From Styela clava (taxonomy: Eukaryota; Chordata; Ascidiacea; Stolidobranchia; Styelidae), in contig NC_135252.1 in NCBI RefSeq assembly GCF_964204865.1, forward strand, positions 11,553,383 to 11,617,382: 64,000 bases of DNA, in the 5' to 3' direction. Below, piece by piece: positions 25,130 to 47,327 of the stretch. Each line of letters begins with the position of its first letter. Positions within the stretch are counted from its first letter, which is position 1. The notes beneath the pieces were generated by a model. It worked only from the letters and a program-made list of their open reading frames with translations, had not been told where the DNA came from and ran no database searches. Position numbers and translations under genes: made by a program.

Positions 25130-27026
25130 CTGAAATAGAATCAAGATAAACACGTATTTAAATAATCAAATAAATTGTTACGGGTGAAAGACCAGTCGGG
25201 CGCCTGACACAATCTCATTTCAGGCATTTGACGCTGGATCATATTTTTTGTTATCAGGCCAGATGCTATTCACTAAAAACCCTCCTCAGCGGCTTTCGTT
25301 CAGTGATCTCGCAAAAATTAAGAAAAATTAAGATAAAAATGCCATGGGTAATGGTTGACAAATTGCAATTTTAGTTTCACCAAAGAGAGAATTTATCATC
25401 CAGCCCATCCATTAGCTCGCAGTAATGAGTCGAAAAATATCGAAGATAATCGCAATTATGTCGGAGGAATATGAACACAGGATGTGAATCTTCTGTTAAA
25501 AATTCACGAGCGGTTTCGATTCATGACCCTATAGTGACACCGCGTGTCCCATCACTATTTAATTAATAACTCGCTAATTATACGACATAATTATCCAAAA
25601 TCAATAGGCTTCTGGTCCGAGATATGATGAATGCACATGCCAAATTTGGTGGAGCAGAATCAGCCACGCGTTCGTGAGGTATCGCGTGCATCTAACAGAC
25701 AAACAGACAAATACCTATCAACATACTTACCGATCTAAAGATCGATAAGTAACAAGACGACTGCGAATGTTATTTTGATGTAATTTCGGGTATTTCATTC
25801 GTTTTTTACTATAGTCAAAAAATATATATACGAATATTTTGCTGCTTTGTCAAAAAAAAAATTTGTTATCCCTATTTGTATAATTCGGAATGCCCTCGGT
25901 TGTTGGAAATTCCTACATTATCCACAAGAATTTAACAGAAATAGTAAGATCACGAAGCGTCATACGTTACAAACACAACGCCACGAAAACAAGTAACAAC
26001 ATAATGTCATTATATAATAACACCATTTGACTTTTGAACTGTTAAATGTAGCCACAATAGTTTCGAATAATATTTAAGATAGATTTATCATTTGTTCATG
26101 CCATAAAGAAGCAAACTGAAAATGAAATGACCGTCAACGACACGCATGCACTTGTTTAGAATTTAAATTATCAATAATGAGAATTTACCCAAAATTTTGG
26201 GACATAATTTGTACTTTCTTCTACATGAGCAATACCAAAATATTGCTCAGAAACTTTCCACGTAACTTTCCACAAACAATATAAGTGCAATTGCATGTCC
26301 AGTATTGCGGAGGCAGTTAAAGTTATGTGCATTGTACATATGAAAATATAGTTTATATAGAAAATTGCTTTAGTTTAAATCAGGCAATAATTTTGCAAAA
26401 ACCAATAAAAATCATCTCAGTATTTTGATAAACAATATTACGTTCTATCCATTCTATGTTTTACCAAATCTAATGAATATCTTATCACAAGGTTTCAGTT
26501 TTCCACCAGCGATTTCACTTTTCAACATACATAATATGCAGCGGTATCAAATCGAAGCAATGTCAATCACAATTGTGAGGCAATAACGCAAAATAATTGA
26601 ATAGTTTGAATTGAACAACTTATGCATTTATGCAATAATTGATAAATAACAGCAATTAATATTGCAAAGAAATGAATGTGTGCAGAGATTCACACATAAT
26701 TGACGGGTAATTCAATTGCTTCATTACAGTGATATAAATAGAATAAGTTTTATAACGATATGAAAATCGTTATGGCTATAAGGGTTCAGAAGTTCTTTTC
26801 ATATAAGCTCGAACACGGAAACATTTTGCCAAGAGGTGCTGTTCAGGACATCGCACACGTATATAGTTTCTATCATCGATATTGATTAATATTGTTGCAC
26901 ACTTTGCAATCATCATAAGTTTAATAATGAAGAGGAAACTGATGTGCCATAGCTATTAATATATGACACGTTAAAATTGATTGATCGAGTGGAACGTGAA
27001 TCACTCCTACCACATGAACAAATAAT

Positions 27027-27030
<4 letters not shown>

Positions 27031-27059
<29 letters not shown>
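27031..27059. repeat. TA dinucleotide microsatellite in unit 1
   Basis: A long TA run follows 'caaataattga'. The equivalent run in unit 2 (about 32853-32873) is shorter. Further TA runs occur at about 27670-27686 and 27718-27735, with counterparts at about 33592 and 33634. Confidence 0.8.
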
Positions 27060-27062
<3 letters not shown>

Positions 27063-27946
27063 TTTGTATTTTCTATGGCGCATTATTTAGGGCTGCTGGA
27101 TTTAAAATCTATTGTTGACTGCGATGCTCTCAGTCAGTGAGTGACACTGAAAACATGAACATCACCAAGAACAGTTTTTGCAATTCACCCTAAATCCAGC
27201 GCACAAGACTGTCAATTTGAATAAATTTTGAAGTGGAGTATTTAAAAAATCTGCAGAGGCAGAATGGTTGATAAAGTTCTTGGTTTGCATGAAATCACAG
27301 CAATTGTTAGAGAAATTTTGATTCAGGTTATGACTGCACAGACAGCATTTTGCTTTTCGGTTAGCTAACGTTCAAGTGTGTTTGTTGATGGCCACATTCT
27401 GATTGGGTAGAACCTGTATTATTTATTTGAATTTATAACCTAAAAGACTACTAACGTCCTCTTGAAGCCTTGTCAAATATTGGTCAACTTAAATTTGATG
27501 CGAGCTCTAGGTTGGTGGTAAAAATGCCTGAAATCATTATTGAGTTTCAGTCTTTTGTTTCAATTACACAAATGCCACACCAGGTATATATTTTTGGTTT
27601 GAATTTTGATTAAAGTAGCAACAAAATTGTTGTTAGTAGCGAAACCTACTACAGTCATGGATGTTTCAAGATATATATATATATATACAAGGTGTCCAGA
27701 TATCGTTTTGACCTTAAATATATATATATATATATTGTACAGTTCATTAATCAATTTTATAAGTTGTAAACATATTTATGAATACCATGTTCATCAGTTT
27801 CTTACTTTTGCGATGAACCGATGTCGTCATGATCTTACGCGATACGAAGTTGAACTCTGTTAAAATTTATTCCATTCTGATAAATATATATCTTTGTTTT
27901 TTATTTTCAAAGAGTTGTGTTTTACTTAGTATTTCTTTTTGTCAAT

Positions 27947-28765
27947 ATGATTATCAAAGAATTTCGCATCGTCTTACCAATCAGTGTGGAAGAATTTCAG
28001 TTCGCTCATCGTTGGTCTGTCACTGAAGCAAATAAGAAAGAAACTGGAGGCGGAGAAGGTGTAGAATGGGTGACGAATGAACCAGGTGAGAATGAGGAGC
28101 ATGGGAAGCATCAATACACTCATAAAATATACCATTTATACTCAAAAATACCGTCTATTATAAGAAAGCTGGCACCAAGTGGATCTCTCGAAGTACATGG
28201 AAAATCATTCAACGGGTATCCATCCCATTGCAAAACCACAATTACTAACGATTATATGAAAGATAGTTTCTTTGTTTTAATTGATTCAAAGCATGTGTCA
28301 GATTTTGGAGAAATAGAAAACATTTTTGATCTCTCTAATGATGAACTGGATAAAAGGCAAGTGATAAACGTTGACATTGTGAATAACCCAGTCGACTCAA
28401 GAGATTACACAGCAAATACAGATCCGAAAGAATTCACATTTTCAAGAGATGGAATTGCAAGGGGACCTTTGGCGGAAGATTGGATGGAGAAACTGAAACA
28501 AAAGGATTCAGCCCAACCGCACATGTGTGTATATAAACTTGTCAAATGTAATTTTATGTGGAGGGGGTTGCAAGAGGTCATGGAAAATATGATAATGAAA
28601 TTTTACGGCCGACTATTTCTCAATTTCCATCGCCAAGTTTATTGCTCAATGAAGGAATGGTATGGTGTTGGTATGAATGACGTGTTGAAGAAAGAAGAGC
28701 AAACTATGATTGAACTAAATGAAATGAGAAATATCGGAACTGTACAAGGGATGACAGAAAAATGA
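27947..28765 (+). CDS. Class I phosphatidylinositol transfer protein, copy 2 (intronless, chimeric)
   Basis: It encodes 272 residues in one exon. The start chosen is the methionine of [11 protein letters not shown], which aligns with family starts. An upstream in-frame ATG would add ten hydrophobic residues. Up to about residue 255 it differs from copy 3 at only four positions. Its last 16 residues and 3' flank are those of copy 1 instead (NEMRNIGTVQGMTEK). It keeps YTHKIYHL and the conserved Cys, but that loop reads [14 protein letters not shown] with one extra residue, and the docking site is MWRGLQ (Trp-Arg, not Trp-Trp). The frame is intact, so it may be functional. Confidence 0.88.
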   Translation: MIIKEFRIVLPISVEEFQFAHRWSVTEANKKETGGGEGVEWVTNEPGENEEHGKHQYTHKIYHLYSKIPSIIRKLAPSGSLEVHGKSFNGYPSHCKTTITNDYMKDSFFVLIDSKHVSDFGEIENIFDLSNDELDKRQVINVDIVNNPVDSRDYTANTDPKEFTFSRDGIARGPLAEDWMEKLKQKDSAQPHMCVYKLVKCNFMWRGLQEVMENMIMKFYGRLFLNFHRQVYCSMKEWYGVGMNDVLKKEEQTMIELNEMRNIGTVQGMTEK

Positions 28766-31700
28766 AGTGCGCCGAAGTATTGTATATTGCATCAAAATAT
28801 AATCTCATTCAATTTCAACCTCCAAACCCATAGCAATTTAGCACACAATTTCCAGTAATCGTGTTCAGCTGGGCAAAAAAACTCTCCAGTTTTAAAATAA
28901 GAATGTTACGCTAAGCATTTTGGATTGCAAATTCTTGTTGAATAACACTGTTTTTCCGCACTATCAAACTGCATATTCACCGCATTATTATAAATAATGT
29001 TTTAGGGCTTGTGACTGATGTAGTTTTTCGCATGATGTAATATACATATATATACAGTATATCTAACAAGGCTCGCAATATATTTTATTAACTTGTAATT
29101 TGCTCTTGCCACGGTGACTAGTATTTCAGGGTGTGTGGTGCTGAGGGTCGCAATAAGGGTATGGGTCTTGTTCAGACACAAGAATGTCTGAACCATAAAA
29201 CAGAAGAAATCGGCTAAACGTTCTCTTTATTATAAGCAACAAGCTCACGTAAACAGTGTTTTTCTTTTGGCCAGTTTATGATTTTGAAACCCCGTTTGTT
29301 GTGTCGTAACGGGAGTAATTCTTTCCTTGAATGAAAATTTAAATTTGTAGGATTGTTTTAACGACTAGTCTACTAAGTTGAAATCAATGGTATAAATGGC
29401 ATCAACAAATCGTAATTTTTCTCCCAATAGGAGCGCAATGATTTTCAACACCACGAAATAAAAAGATAATTGAATAAGATTTTTCGGTCTTGTAGCAATC
29501 TTATTAAACTCGTAAGACTAACCATGTAAATTTATCCAATAATAACTCAGAGAATCCCGTTTCCATTCATCGATCGTTGAAACATGAGCATCTAATTTGT
29601 TTCTTTCAGAAATACGAACTTTTAGCAATCACTTACTCTTTGTATTAACATCGATGTTATTTCGCAAAACAGCTTACTTTGTACGAAATTATGAGTGTAA
29701 AGTATAAACCATAAACATTGCATATTAGCTCGTAGTGCAATTGTGTGTTATCGTGCTTTGGTATTTCAGAAGATTTCAACATAACGACTGAAATGAATCA
29801 GGTCTGTTGCAGTATGCTTTGTCTTTTAAAATTTTAAAACACTTTATAAAGTAAATTTTGACTTCCGTAGTATACATTGCATTTTAGATTGTTTGTTTTC
29901 ATGGAAAACGTTTGTACGTGTTCACACCCTACTATTCTTAGAACCAAAATCGTTTCCGTGCACTTTTTCAACGCTATTGTCAATATTTCAATAAAAAATG
30001 CAAAAAGTGATTTAGAGTGTATTTTTTTATTGAAATATCAGGCATCGCTGTGGAACTACAAAAACAATGGTGCTATTTAAAAGCTGTACATACTGTCGGA
30101 ATAATGATTTACAATTACAATTAGAAATCCCTGTTGAATAACACGTTTCTGTCCTATCAAATCTCGTTTGTGTTGTCATAACAGGGGTAATTGCTTTCCT
30201 TGATGTTTTAACGACTATAAGGCTACTTAGTTGAAATCATTGTGATCATGTCAGCGGCACGAAGTAGGGCATATGTGCCCATAATATAGTTTTAGCTACC
30301 ATTTTGGTGAATAGGAAATTGGATTTATAAGCATATAGGCCCATTTTCACATAGAACAATAATGTAAAGAGTTTGAATGCAATTTTTTTAACCATAGTGG
30401 AAGACAAATGACACGTTTCAGACTTGAGAGGTATTATTATGTGTTTTCCCTCGCTATTTTTGCAGCTTATTTCTGGTCATTGTACTGGCTTGCTCTTTTA
30501 CATTACTCTGCGGCTAAAGCTTACCTTACACTACAGCATTGTTTAAGCTTATATATACAACACTTAAACTTTCGAGAAAATATTATGTATAATTTATAAA
30601 TGAAATAATAACAGAGAATAACTGGCTATAGAGTTACTCCTCCGGTGCCGCAGTAGGTCCCGGTTCGTCTTTAATGAAATTTTCATAAAGAATTTTGCCA
30701 TCCCCATTCGTGTCCATGTAGGCAATCATTTCGTCAACTTCGTCTTCTGTTAATGCCTCTCCAATGGTAGTCAATGTATTTCGAAGTTCAGTAGCATCAA
30801 TAAATCCGTTTTTATCCTTATCCAGAATTCTGAAATAGAATCAAGATAAACACGTATTTAATAATCAAATAAATTGTTACGGGTGAAAGGCGCCTGACAC
30901 AATCTCATTTCAGGCATTTGACGCTGGATCATATTTATTGTTATCAGGCCAGATGCTATTCACTAAAAACCCTCCTCAGCGGCTTTCGTTCAGTGATCTC
31001 GCAAAAATTAAGAAAAATTAAGATAAAAATGCCATGGGTAATGGTTGACAAATTGCAATTTTAGTTTCACCAAAGAGAGAATTTATCATCCAGCCCATCC
31101 ATTAGCTCGCAGTAATGAGTCGAAAAATATCGAAGATATTCGCAATTATGTCGGATGAATATGAACACAGGATGTGAATCTTCTGTTAAAAATTCACGAG
31201 CCGGCGAGCGGCGACTATTTAGGGCAACATTATAATTCGGTATGAATCGTATCATTTCTTGTCAAAATAATAACGAGAACATCGGTCGGAGACCGAAGAC
31301 TTAACGATCGAAACTGCGGTTTCGATTCATGACCCTATAGTGACACCGCGTGTCCCATCACTATTTAATTAATAACTCGCTAATTATACGACATAATTAT
31401 CCAAAATCAATAGGCTTCTGGTCCGAGATATGATGAATGCACATGCAAAATTTGGTGGAGCAGAATCAGCCACGCGTTCGAGAGGTATCGCGTGCATCTA
31501 ACAGACAAACAGACAAATACCTATCAACATACTTACCGATCTAAAGATCGATAAGTAACAAGACGACTGCGAATGTTATTTTGATGTAATTTCAGGTTTT
31601 TCATTCTGGTTTTTTACTATAGTCAAAAAATATATATATATATACGAATATTTTGCTGCTTTGTCAAAAAAAAAAATTTGTTATCCCTATTTGTATAATT

Positions 31701-34626
31701 CGGAATGCCCTCGGTTGTTGGAAATTCCTACATTATCCACAAGAATTTAACAGAAATAGTAAGATCACGAAGCGTCATACGTTACAAACACAACGCCACG
31801 AAAACAAGTAACAACATAATGTCATTATATAATAACACCATTTGACTTTTGAACTGTTAAATGTAGCCACAATAGTTTCGAATAATATTCAAGATAGATT
31901 TATAATTTGTTCATGCCATAAAGAAGCAAACTGAAAATGAAATGACCGTCAACGACACGAATGCACTTGTTTAGAATTTAAATTATCAATAATGAGAATT
32001 TACCCAAAATTTTGGGACATAATTTGTACTTTCTTCTACATGAGCAATACCAAAATATTGCTCAGAAACTTTCCACGTAACTTTCCACAAACAATATAAG
32101 TGCAATTGCATGTCCAGTATTGCGGAGGCAATTAAAGTTATGTGCATCGTACATATGAAAATATAGTTTATATAGAAAATTGCTTTAGTTTAAATCAGGC
32201 AATAATTTTGCAAAAACCAATAAAAATCATCTCAGTATTTTGATAAACAATATTACGTTCCATCCATTCTATGTTTTACCAAATCTAATGAATATCTTAT
32301 CACAAGGTTTCAGTTTTCCACCAGCGATTTCACTTTTCAACATACATAATATGAAGAAACATGCAGCGGTATCAAATCGAAGCAATGTCAATCACAATTG
32401 TGAGGCAATAACGCAAAATAATTGAATAGTTTGAATTGAACAACGCATTTATGCAATAATTGATAAATAACAGCAATTAATATTGCAAAGAAATGAATGT
32501 GTGCAGAGATTCACACATAATTGACGGGTAATTCAATTGCTTCATTACAGTGATATAAATAGAATAAGTTTTATAACGATATGAAAATCGTTATGGCTAT
32601 AAGGGTTCAGAAGTTCTTTTCATATAAGCTCGAACACGGAAACATTTTGCCAAGAGGTGCTGTTCAGGACATCGCACACGTATATAGTTTCTATCATCGA
32701 TATTGATTAATATTGTTGCACACTTTGCAATCATCATAAGTTTAATAATGAAGAGAAAACTGATGTACCATAGCTATTAATATATGACACGTTAAAAATG
32801 ATTGATCGAGTGGAACGTGAATCACTCCTACCACATGATGGACAAATAATTGATATATATATATATATATATATACATTTTGTATTTTCTATGGCGCATT
32901 ATTTAGAGCTGCTGGATTTAAAATCTATTGTTGACTGCGATGCTCTCAGTCAGTGAGTGACACTGAAAACATGAACATCACCAAGAACAGTTTTTGCAAT
33001 CCACCCTAAATCCAGCGCACAAGACTGTCAATTTGAATAAATTTTGAAGTGGAGTATTTCAAAAATCTGCAGAGGCAGAATGGTTGATAAAGTTCTTGGT
33101 TTGCATAAAATCACAGCAATTGTTAGAGAAATTTTGATTCAGGTTATGACTGCACAGACAGCATTATGCTTTTCGGTTAGCTAACGTTCAAGTGTGTTTG
33201 TTGATGGCGACATTCTGATTGGGTAGAACCTGTATTATTTATTTGAATTTATAACCTAAAAGACTACTAACGTTAGCGGTTAGCTAACGTTCAAGTGTGT
33301 TTGTTGATGGCGACATTCTGATTGGGTAGAACCTGTATTATTTATTTGAATTTATAACCTAAAAGACTACTAACGTCCTCTTGAAGCCTTGTCAAATATT
33401 GGTCAACTTAAATTTGATGCGAGCTCTAGGTTGGTGGTAAAAATGCCTGAAATCATTATTGAGTTTCAGTCTTTTGTTTCAATTACACAAATGCCACACC
33501 AGGTATATATTTTTGGTTTGAATTTTGATTAAAGTAGCAACAAAATTGTTGTTAGTAGCGAAACCTACTACAGTCATGGATGTTTCAAGATATATATATA
33601 TACAAGGTGTCCAGATATCGTTTTGACCTTAAATATATATATATATATATATTGTACAGTTCATTAATCAATTTTACAAGTTGTAAACATATTTATGAAT
33701 ACCATGTACATCAGTTTCTTACTTTTGCGATGAACCGATGTCGTCATGATCTTACGCGATACGAAGTTGAACTCTGTTAAAATTTATTCTATTCCGATAA
33801 ATATATATCTTTGTTGTTTATTCAAAGAGTTGTGTTTTACTTAGTATTTCTTTTTGTCAATATGATTATCAAAGAATTTCGCATCGTCTTACCAATCAGT
33901 GTGGAAGAATTTCAGTTCGCTCAACGTTGGTCTGTCACTGAAGCAAATAAGAAAGAAACTGGAGGCGGAGAAGGTGTAGAATGGGTGACGAATGAACCAG
34001 GCGAGAATGAGGAGCATGGGAAGCATCAATACACTCATAAAATATACCATTTATACTCAAAAATACCGTCTATTATAAGAAAGCTGGCACCAAGTGGATC
34101 TCTCGAAGTACATGGAAAATCATTCAACGGGTATCCATCCCATTGCAAAACCACAATTACTAACGATTATATGAAAGATAGTTTCTTTGTTTTAATTGAT
34201 TCAAAGCATGTGTCAGATTTTGGAGAAATAGAAAACATTTTTGATCTCTCTAATGATGAACTGGATAAAAGGCAAGTGATAAACGTTGACATTGTGAATA
34301 ACCCAGTCGACTCAAGAGATTACACAGCAAATACAGATCCGAAAGAATTCACACTTTCAAGAGATGGAATTGCAAGGGGACCTTTGGCGGAAGATTGGAT
34401 GGAGAAACTGAAACAAAAGGATTCAGCCCAACCGCACATGTGTGTATATAAACTTGTCAAATGTAATTTTATGTGGAGGGGGTTGCAAAAGGTCATGGAA
34501 AATATGATAATGAAATTTTACGGCCGACTATTTCTCAATTTCCATCGCCAAGTTTATTGCTCAATGAAGGAATGGCATGGTGTTGGTATGAATGACGTGT
34601 TGAAGAAAGAAGAGCAAACTATGATT
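28712..34626 (+). repeat. Tandem segmental duplication, unit 2 (about 5.9 kb)
   Basis: This is homologous along its length to 23001-28711. Differences include about 115 bp near 31201-31315 absent from unit 1, a local 103-bp tandem duplication at 33174-33376, shorter TA runs and small indels. It holds the EF-hand terminal exon that pairs with the exons at 35.3-35.8 kb and ends inside PITP copy 3. Confidence 0.9.
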
Positions 34627-35784
34627 GAATTAAAGAATATGTTAAATATTGGAACTGTACGAGGGATGTCCGAAACCTAAAATAAACTATAAAAACTCTA
34701 TGAATATATTGTATACACACGTTAAAATCATGTTGTTTATTCAACAAGTTCATTCAAGTATTGTAATTCACAGTATGCATTTATATTATATGTATTTATT
34801 CGCATATAATAAACTTCATTCAACATTATTCTGACTGTAGACACAAATAACGAGATAACGGCGATTATTTGGGCGATATATTCACAAATGAAACTCCGCG
34901 AAATCTAAAACAAATAAACCAAAAATTTTGTGGTTAAAATCGGAATGACGCTTGCTAAATATTTCCAATCCCGAACTGAAATAAAAATAAAAAACAAGAT
35001 GCGTCGAATATCGAAATGCTCAGCTCTACCGATGACGTAATATTCCAACACAAAAGCTTATAATGACTATATGCGCTGCGACTCCAAAAAATATTTCAAT
35101 TTATGGTTCATCACGTGCCGTGTTTCTCTGTGCCCGAATATCCATCGCGACACGCGAACATAATCTTGTAGGCAATGCGATATTTCTACTGCGATGCCAT
35201 CCTCATTGAATGGTGTATCGGAATCAGCCAATTGTTTCGGATTTACCCATTGTTGTCGCTTACGGCGTAGACAATATTGTTTGAAGCCTACTCTCAAGCC
35301 AAAATATTCCCACAACATTAACGAACACAGTAAGTAAGTCATTACCTGAATGCCTTTGCTATTTCGTCTTCAAGTTCATGTGGCGGTTTTACGAGTTTGG
35401 CGTATAAATCTAACATTGTCTCATAGCTGATGTCACCCATATACTGTGGATCAATTTCCTGAAAATAACATATATATATATATATATATATACAAGTAAT
35501 GCGCATATAGAAAAGTACATGATGGGTATTTTGTGCCCATTCATATGACTAGGAGAACAATCGTAATATATCGAGAGCAGCAAAAGAGAATGCAAAATAA
35601 TAAATATATATTAACCAAATACCAGTTTGTATTCTTCTATTTCTTCGAGTGTCGGAGTAAGACCCATTTTTCTTAAAACGTCTCCAGCTTGTTCGACCTG
35701 AATAGGGCCTCCTTCTTCTTTAACAAAACTATTGAACGCCTCCTTGAATAACGACTTATCTTCGTCAGATAACCTTTCAACCAT
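30634..35784 (-). CDS. EF-hand protein, calmodulin/myosin light chain-like, 156 aa
   Basis: Exons are 35784-35623, 35458-35346 and 30829-30634 (162+113+196 nt, in frame, GT-AG). The start [10 protein letters not shown] is the first ATG of exon 1. The fold is that of the calmodulin, troponin C and myosin light chain superfamily. The first two EF-hands are degenerate ([22 protein letters not shown]). Loop 3 ([12 protein letters not shown], residues 95-106) is a full calcium-binding loop. Loop 4 ([12 protein letters not shown], 131-142) ends in Asn rather than Glu, which should weaken calcium binding. The C-terminus ends in an unusual Pro/Glu tail ([11 protein letters not shown]). Intron 2 spans about 4.5 kb and contains PITP copy 3 on the opposite strand. 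I cannot decide between light chain and calmodulin-like protein. Confidence 0.82.
33174..33376. repeat. Local 103-bp tandem duplication
   Basis: The block beginning 'cggttagctaacgttcaagt' at 33174 starts again at 33277. Unit 1 has only one copy (near 27358), so this arose after the large duplication. It lies upstream of PITP copy 3. Confidence 0.85.
33862..34680 (+). CDS. Class I phosphatidylinositol transfer protein, copy 3 (intronless)
   Basis: It encodes 272 residues in a single exon, and the start aligns with copies 1 and 2. It is nearly identical to copy 2 until the final helix, where it reads [16 protein letters not shown]. This makes it the donor of the 5' part of copy 2. It has the same YPSHCKTT insertion and MWRGLQ docking-site change as copy 2. 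It lies inside an intron of the minus-strand EF-hand gene. AATAAA overlaps the end of the frame at 34681, and a second AATAAA is at 34808. Confidence 0.9.
   Translation: MIIKEFRIVLPISVEEFQFAQRWSVTEANKKETGGGEGVEWVTNEPGENEEHGKHQYTHKIYHLYSKIPSIIRKLAPSGSLEVHGKSFNGYPSHCKTTITNDYMKDSFFVLIDSKHVSDFGEIENIFDLSNDELDKRQVINVDIVNNPVDSRDYTANTDPKEFTLSRDGIARGPLAEDWMEKLKQKDSAQPHMCVYKLVKCNFMWRGLQKVMENMIMKFYGRLFLNFHRQVYCSMKEWHGVGMNDVLKKEEQTMIELKNMLNIGTVRGMSET
34808..34813 (+). terminator. Polyadenylation signal after PITP copy 3
   Basis: AATAAA lies about 130 bp past the stop codon. A second AATAAA starts at 34681 immediately after the stop and is probably too close to be the main site. Confidence 0.4.
35471..35492. 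repeat. TA microsatellite in the EF-hand first intron
   Basis: This is an uninterrupted run of TA dinucleotides just outside the acceptor of exon 2. Confidence 0.75.
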
Positions 35785-35789
35785 TGCAA

Positions 35790-37249
35790 TAAACTTTTTA
35801 AACCGCTGTCTTAAAATTATATATATTAACTCTTAACTGTATATAGTTTTTGAACAGTCGTGTGGTTTCTACCGCAAAACTTGTGTACTTATACATATAT
35901 ATATATGGTTGATGACGGTTACAGCTAAACACTTGTCAGCTCTAATCAAGTGCTTCCATTACTTGAGGTATCCAAGAGCTTTCCATAGCGCTTGTAAGTA
36001 TCTCCTTTACAACTTCATACAATCGATTACTATTGTTTTGATCGCATTCGAGACATCACGATACATAATGGGGAATCGCAAATTCGTACAATTACCGAGG
36101 AATGGCCGAAGAAACCAAGACTCTTGATGGAGATGGCATACTGTTCTCAAAAGTTCCAAGCCTTTATTCTATGTGGAGAAAATAGTGCAGGTCGAGATGA
36201 ACCATAGTATTTCAATCATTTCAAGCTCTAATACAACTCAATTCGAATGCTCGCATTCCCGTTAATATTAAAAACATATAATCATATTACTCCTAACATG
36301 TCAAGTGGGACACGTGGTTCAAGACATTTTGGAGACACCGGCAAAAATGTCGCACGTATTGCCTTACCTGCAACGTAATACATTGTATGAATTTTTGAGA
36401 ACGTACCTCCTGAAATGAATCTTTCCGCAACAATGACTATACCTTACGTCTACTCGATAACAATATAGACGTTTTTTTGATAATGTAGAGGGACGCGCAA
36501 CCGCGCCTTGTTTCGGTGCATTTTCAGGAAAAACGATGAAGGAAAACGGAATTCTGGTAGTGAACACGTGACGCACTTTTAGGATTCTACTTGCGCCTTC
36601 CATGATTCCGAAAAACTCGACAAAAGATTTTTGATTTTTACTTTTATTTGTCATGAACATAAACATTTGTTAATTACAACCATGATTGCAAAATAGTTTT
36701 AGTCTTATCTTTAGTCAGTGTCATCGTTCAAGATAGGATAATACAACATACATTCCCTTTTGCGGCCTGTCCTAAAAAGTCAAAAGACCACGCTCAGAAA
36801 GTTCAGTGCTCACGGTAAAAATAAATGTTTCAGTGCTGTTCGAACAATCTTAAGTATCAGGATGGAAAAGCTTAGACTAATTTTGACCTACAGATTGAGA
36901 GATTCTGGATGGGTGTTGATGGTTGTATGTATTATTCGAGAGAGTAAAAGATAGAGGCTAAATGTATCCTAACACAACATGGCAAATAATAAGAAATTCA
37001 TAGTTTGAGACAAAGTTAACAACTGCTTCATAAACAAAAACAATACAAATTCAAAGAACTGTTAGAAGTGTGGCATCATGTATAGCAAGCATTCTGATTG
37101 TCATCCCATGATTGTTTCATTTTGCGACGTACTAATTAAGCTAAACCAACCCAGCACTATTACTTACTCTAACTAACACCCTACAATACATATTCAGTCA
37201 ATAGTAAAACTTAGACACATTTGCAAAAACTTTATACATAAGTGATTTT
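35790..37249. other. Gap between the EF-hand and glycyl-tRNA synthetase genes
   Basis: Both neighbours are on the minus strand, so this contains the EF-hand promoter and the synthetase 3' end. A 100-codon minus-strand frame at 36364-36666 has no recognisable domain. I see no repeat ends here. Confidence 0.45.
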
Positions 37250-47258
<10,009 letters not shown>

Positions 47259-47327
47259 ACAAACGCTAAAAATCAGCACAATTAGAATGACATGCAACGC
47301 AGTTTACAGAAAAAAGTCGTCGTAGTA

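Larger units (their letters stand above)
23001..28711 (+). repeat. Tandem segmental duplication, unit 1 (about 5.7 kb)
   Basis: From the 3' end of PITP copy 1 onward the sequence repeats almost base for base at an offset near 5.7 kb. For example 24177 corresponds to 29877 and 24708 to 30408. The unit contains the 3' end of PITP copy 1, a minus-strand EF-hand terminal exon, TA microsatellites and most of PITP copy 2. Short identical frames in both units (such as 24177-24380) are passive passengers. Confidence 0.9.

Noticed and set aside
27917-27946. Upstream in-frame ATG extending PITP copy 2 by ten hydrophobic residues as a signal peptide
   Set aside because: Class I PITPs are cytosolic, the extension length differs between copies 2 and 3, and copy 1 lacks it.
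35067-35342. 91-codon minus-strand frame beside EF-hand exon 2
   Set aside because: It starts in the intron immediately after the exon 2 donor, and the exon chain is fully explained without it.
36364-36666. 100-codon minus-strand frame
   Set aside because: No recognisable motif, no flanking splice signals and no conserved neighbour.
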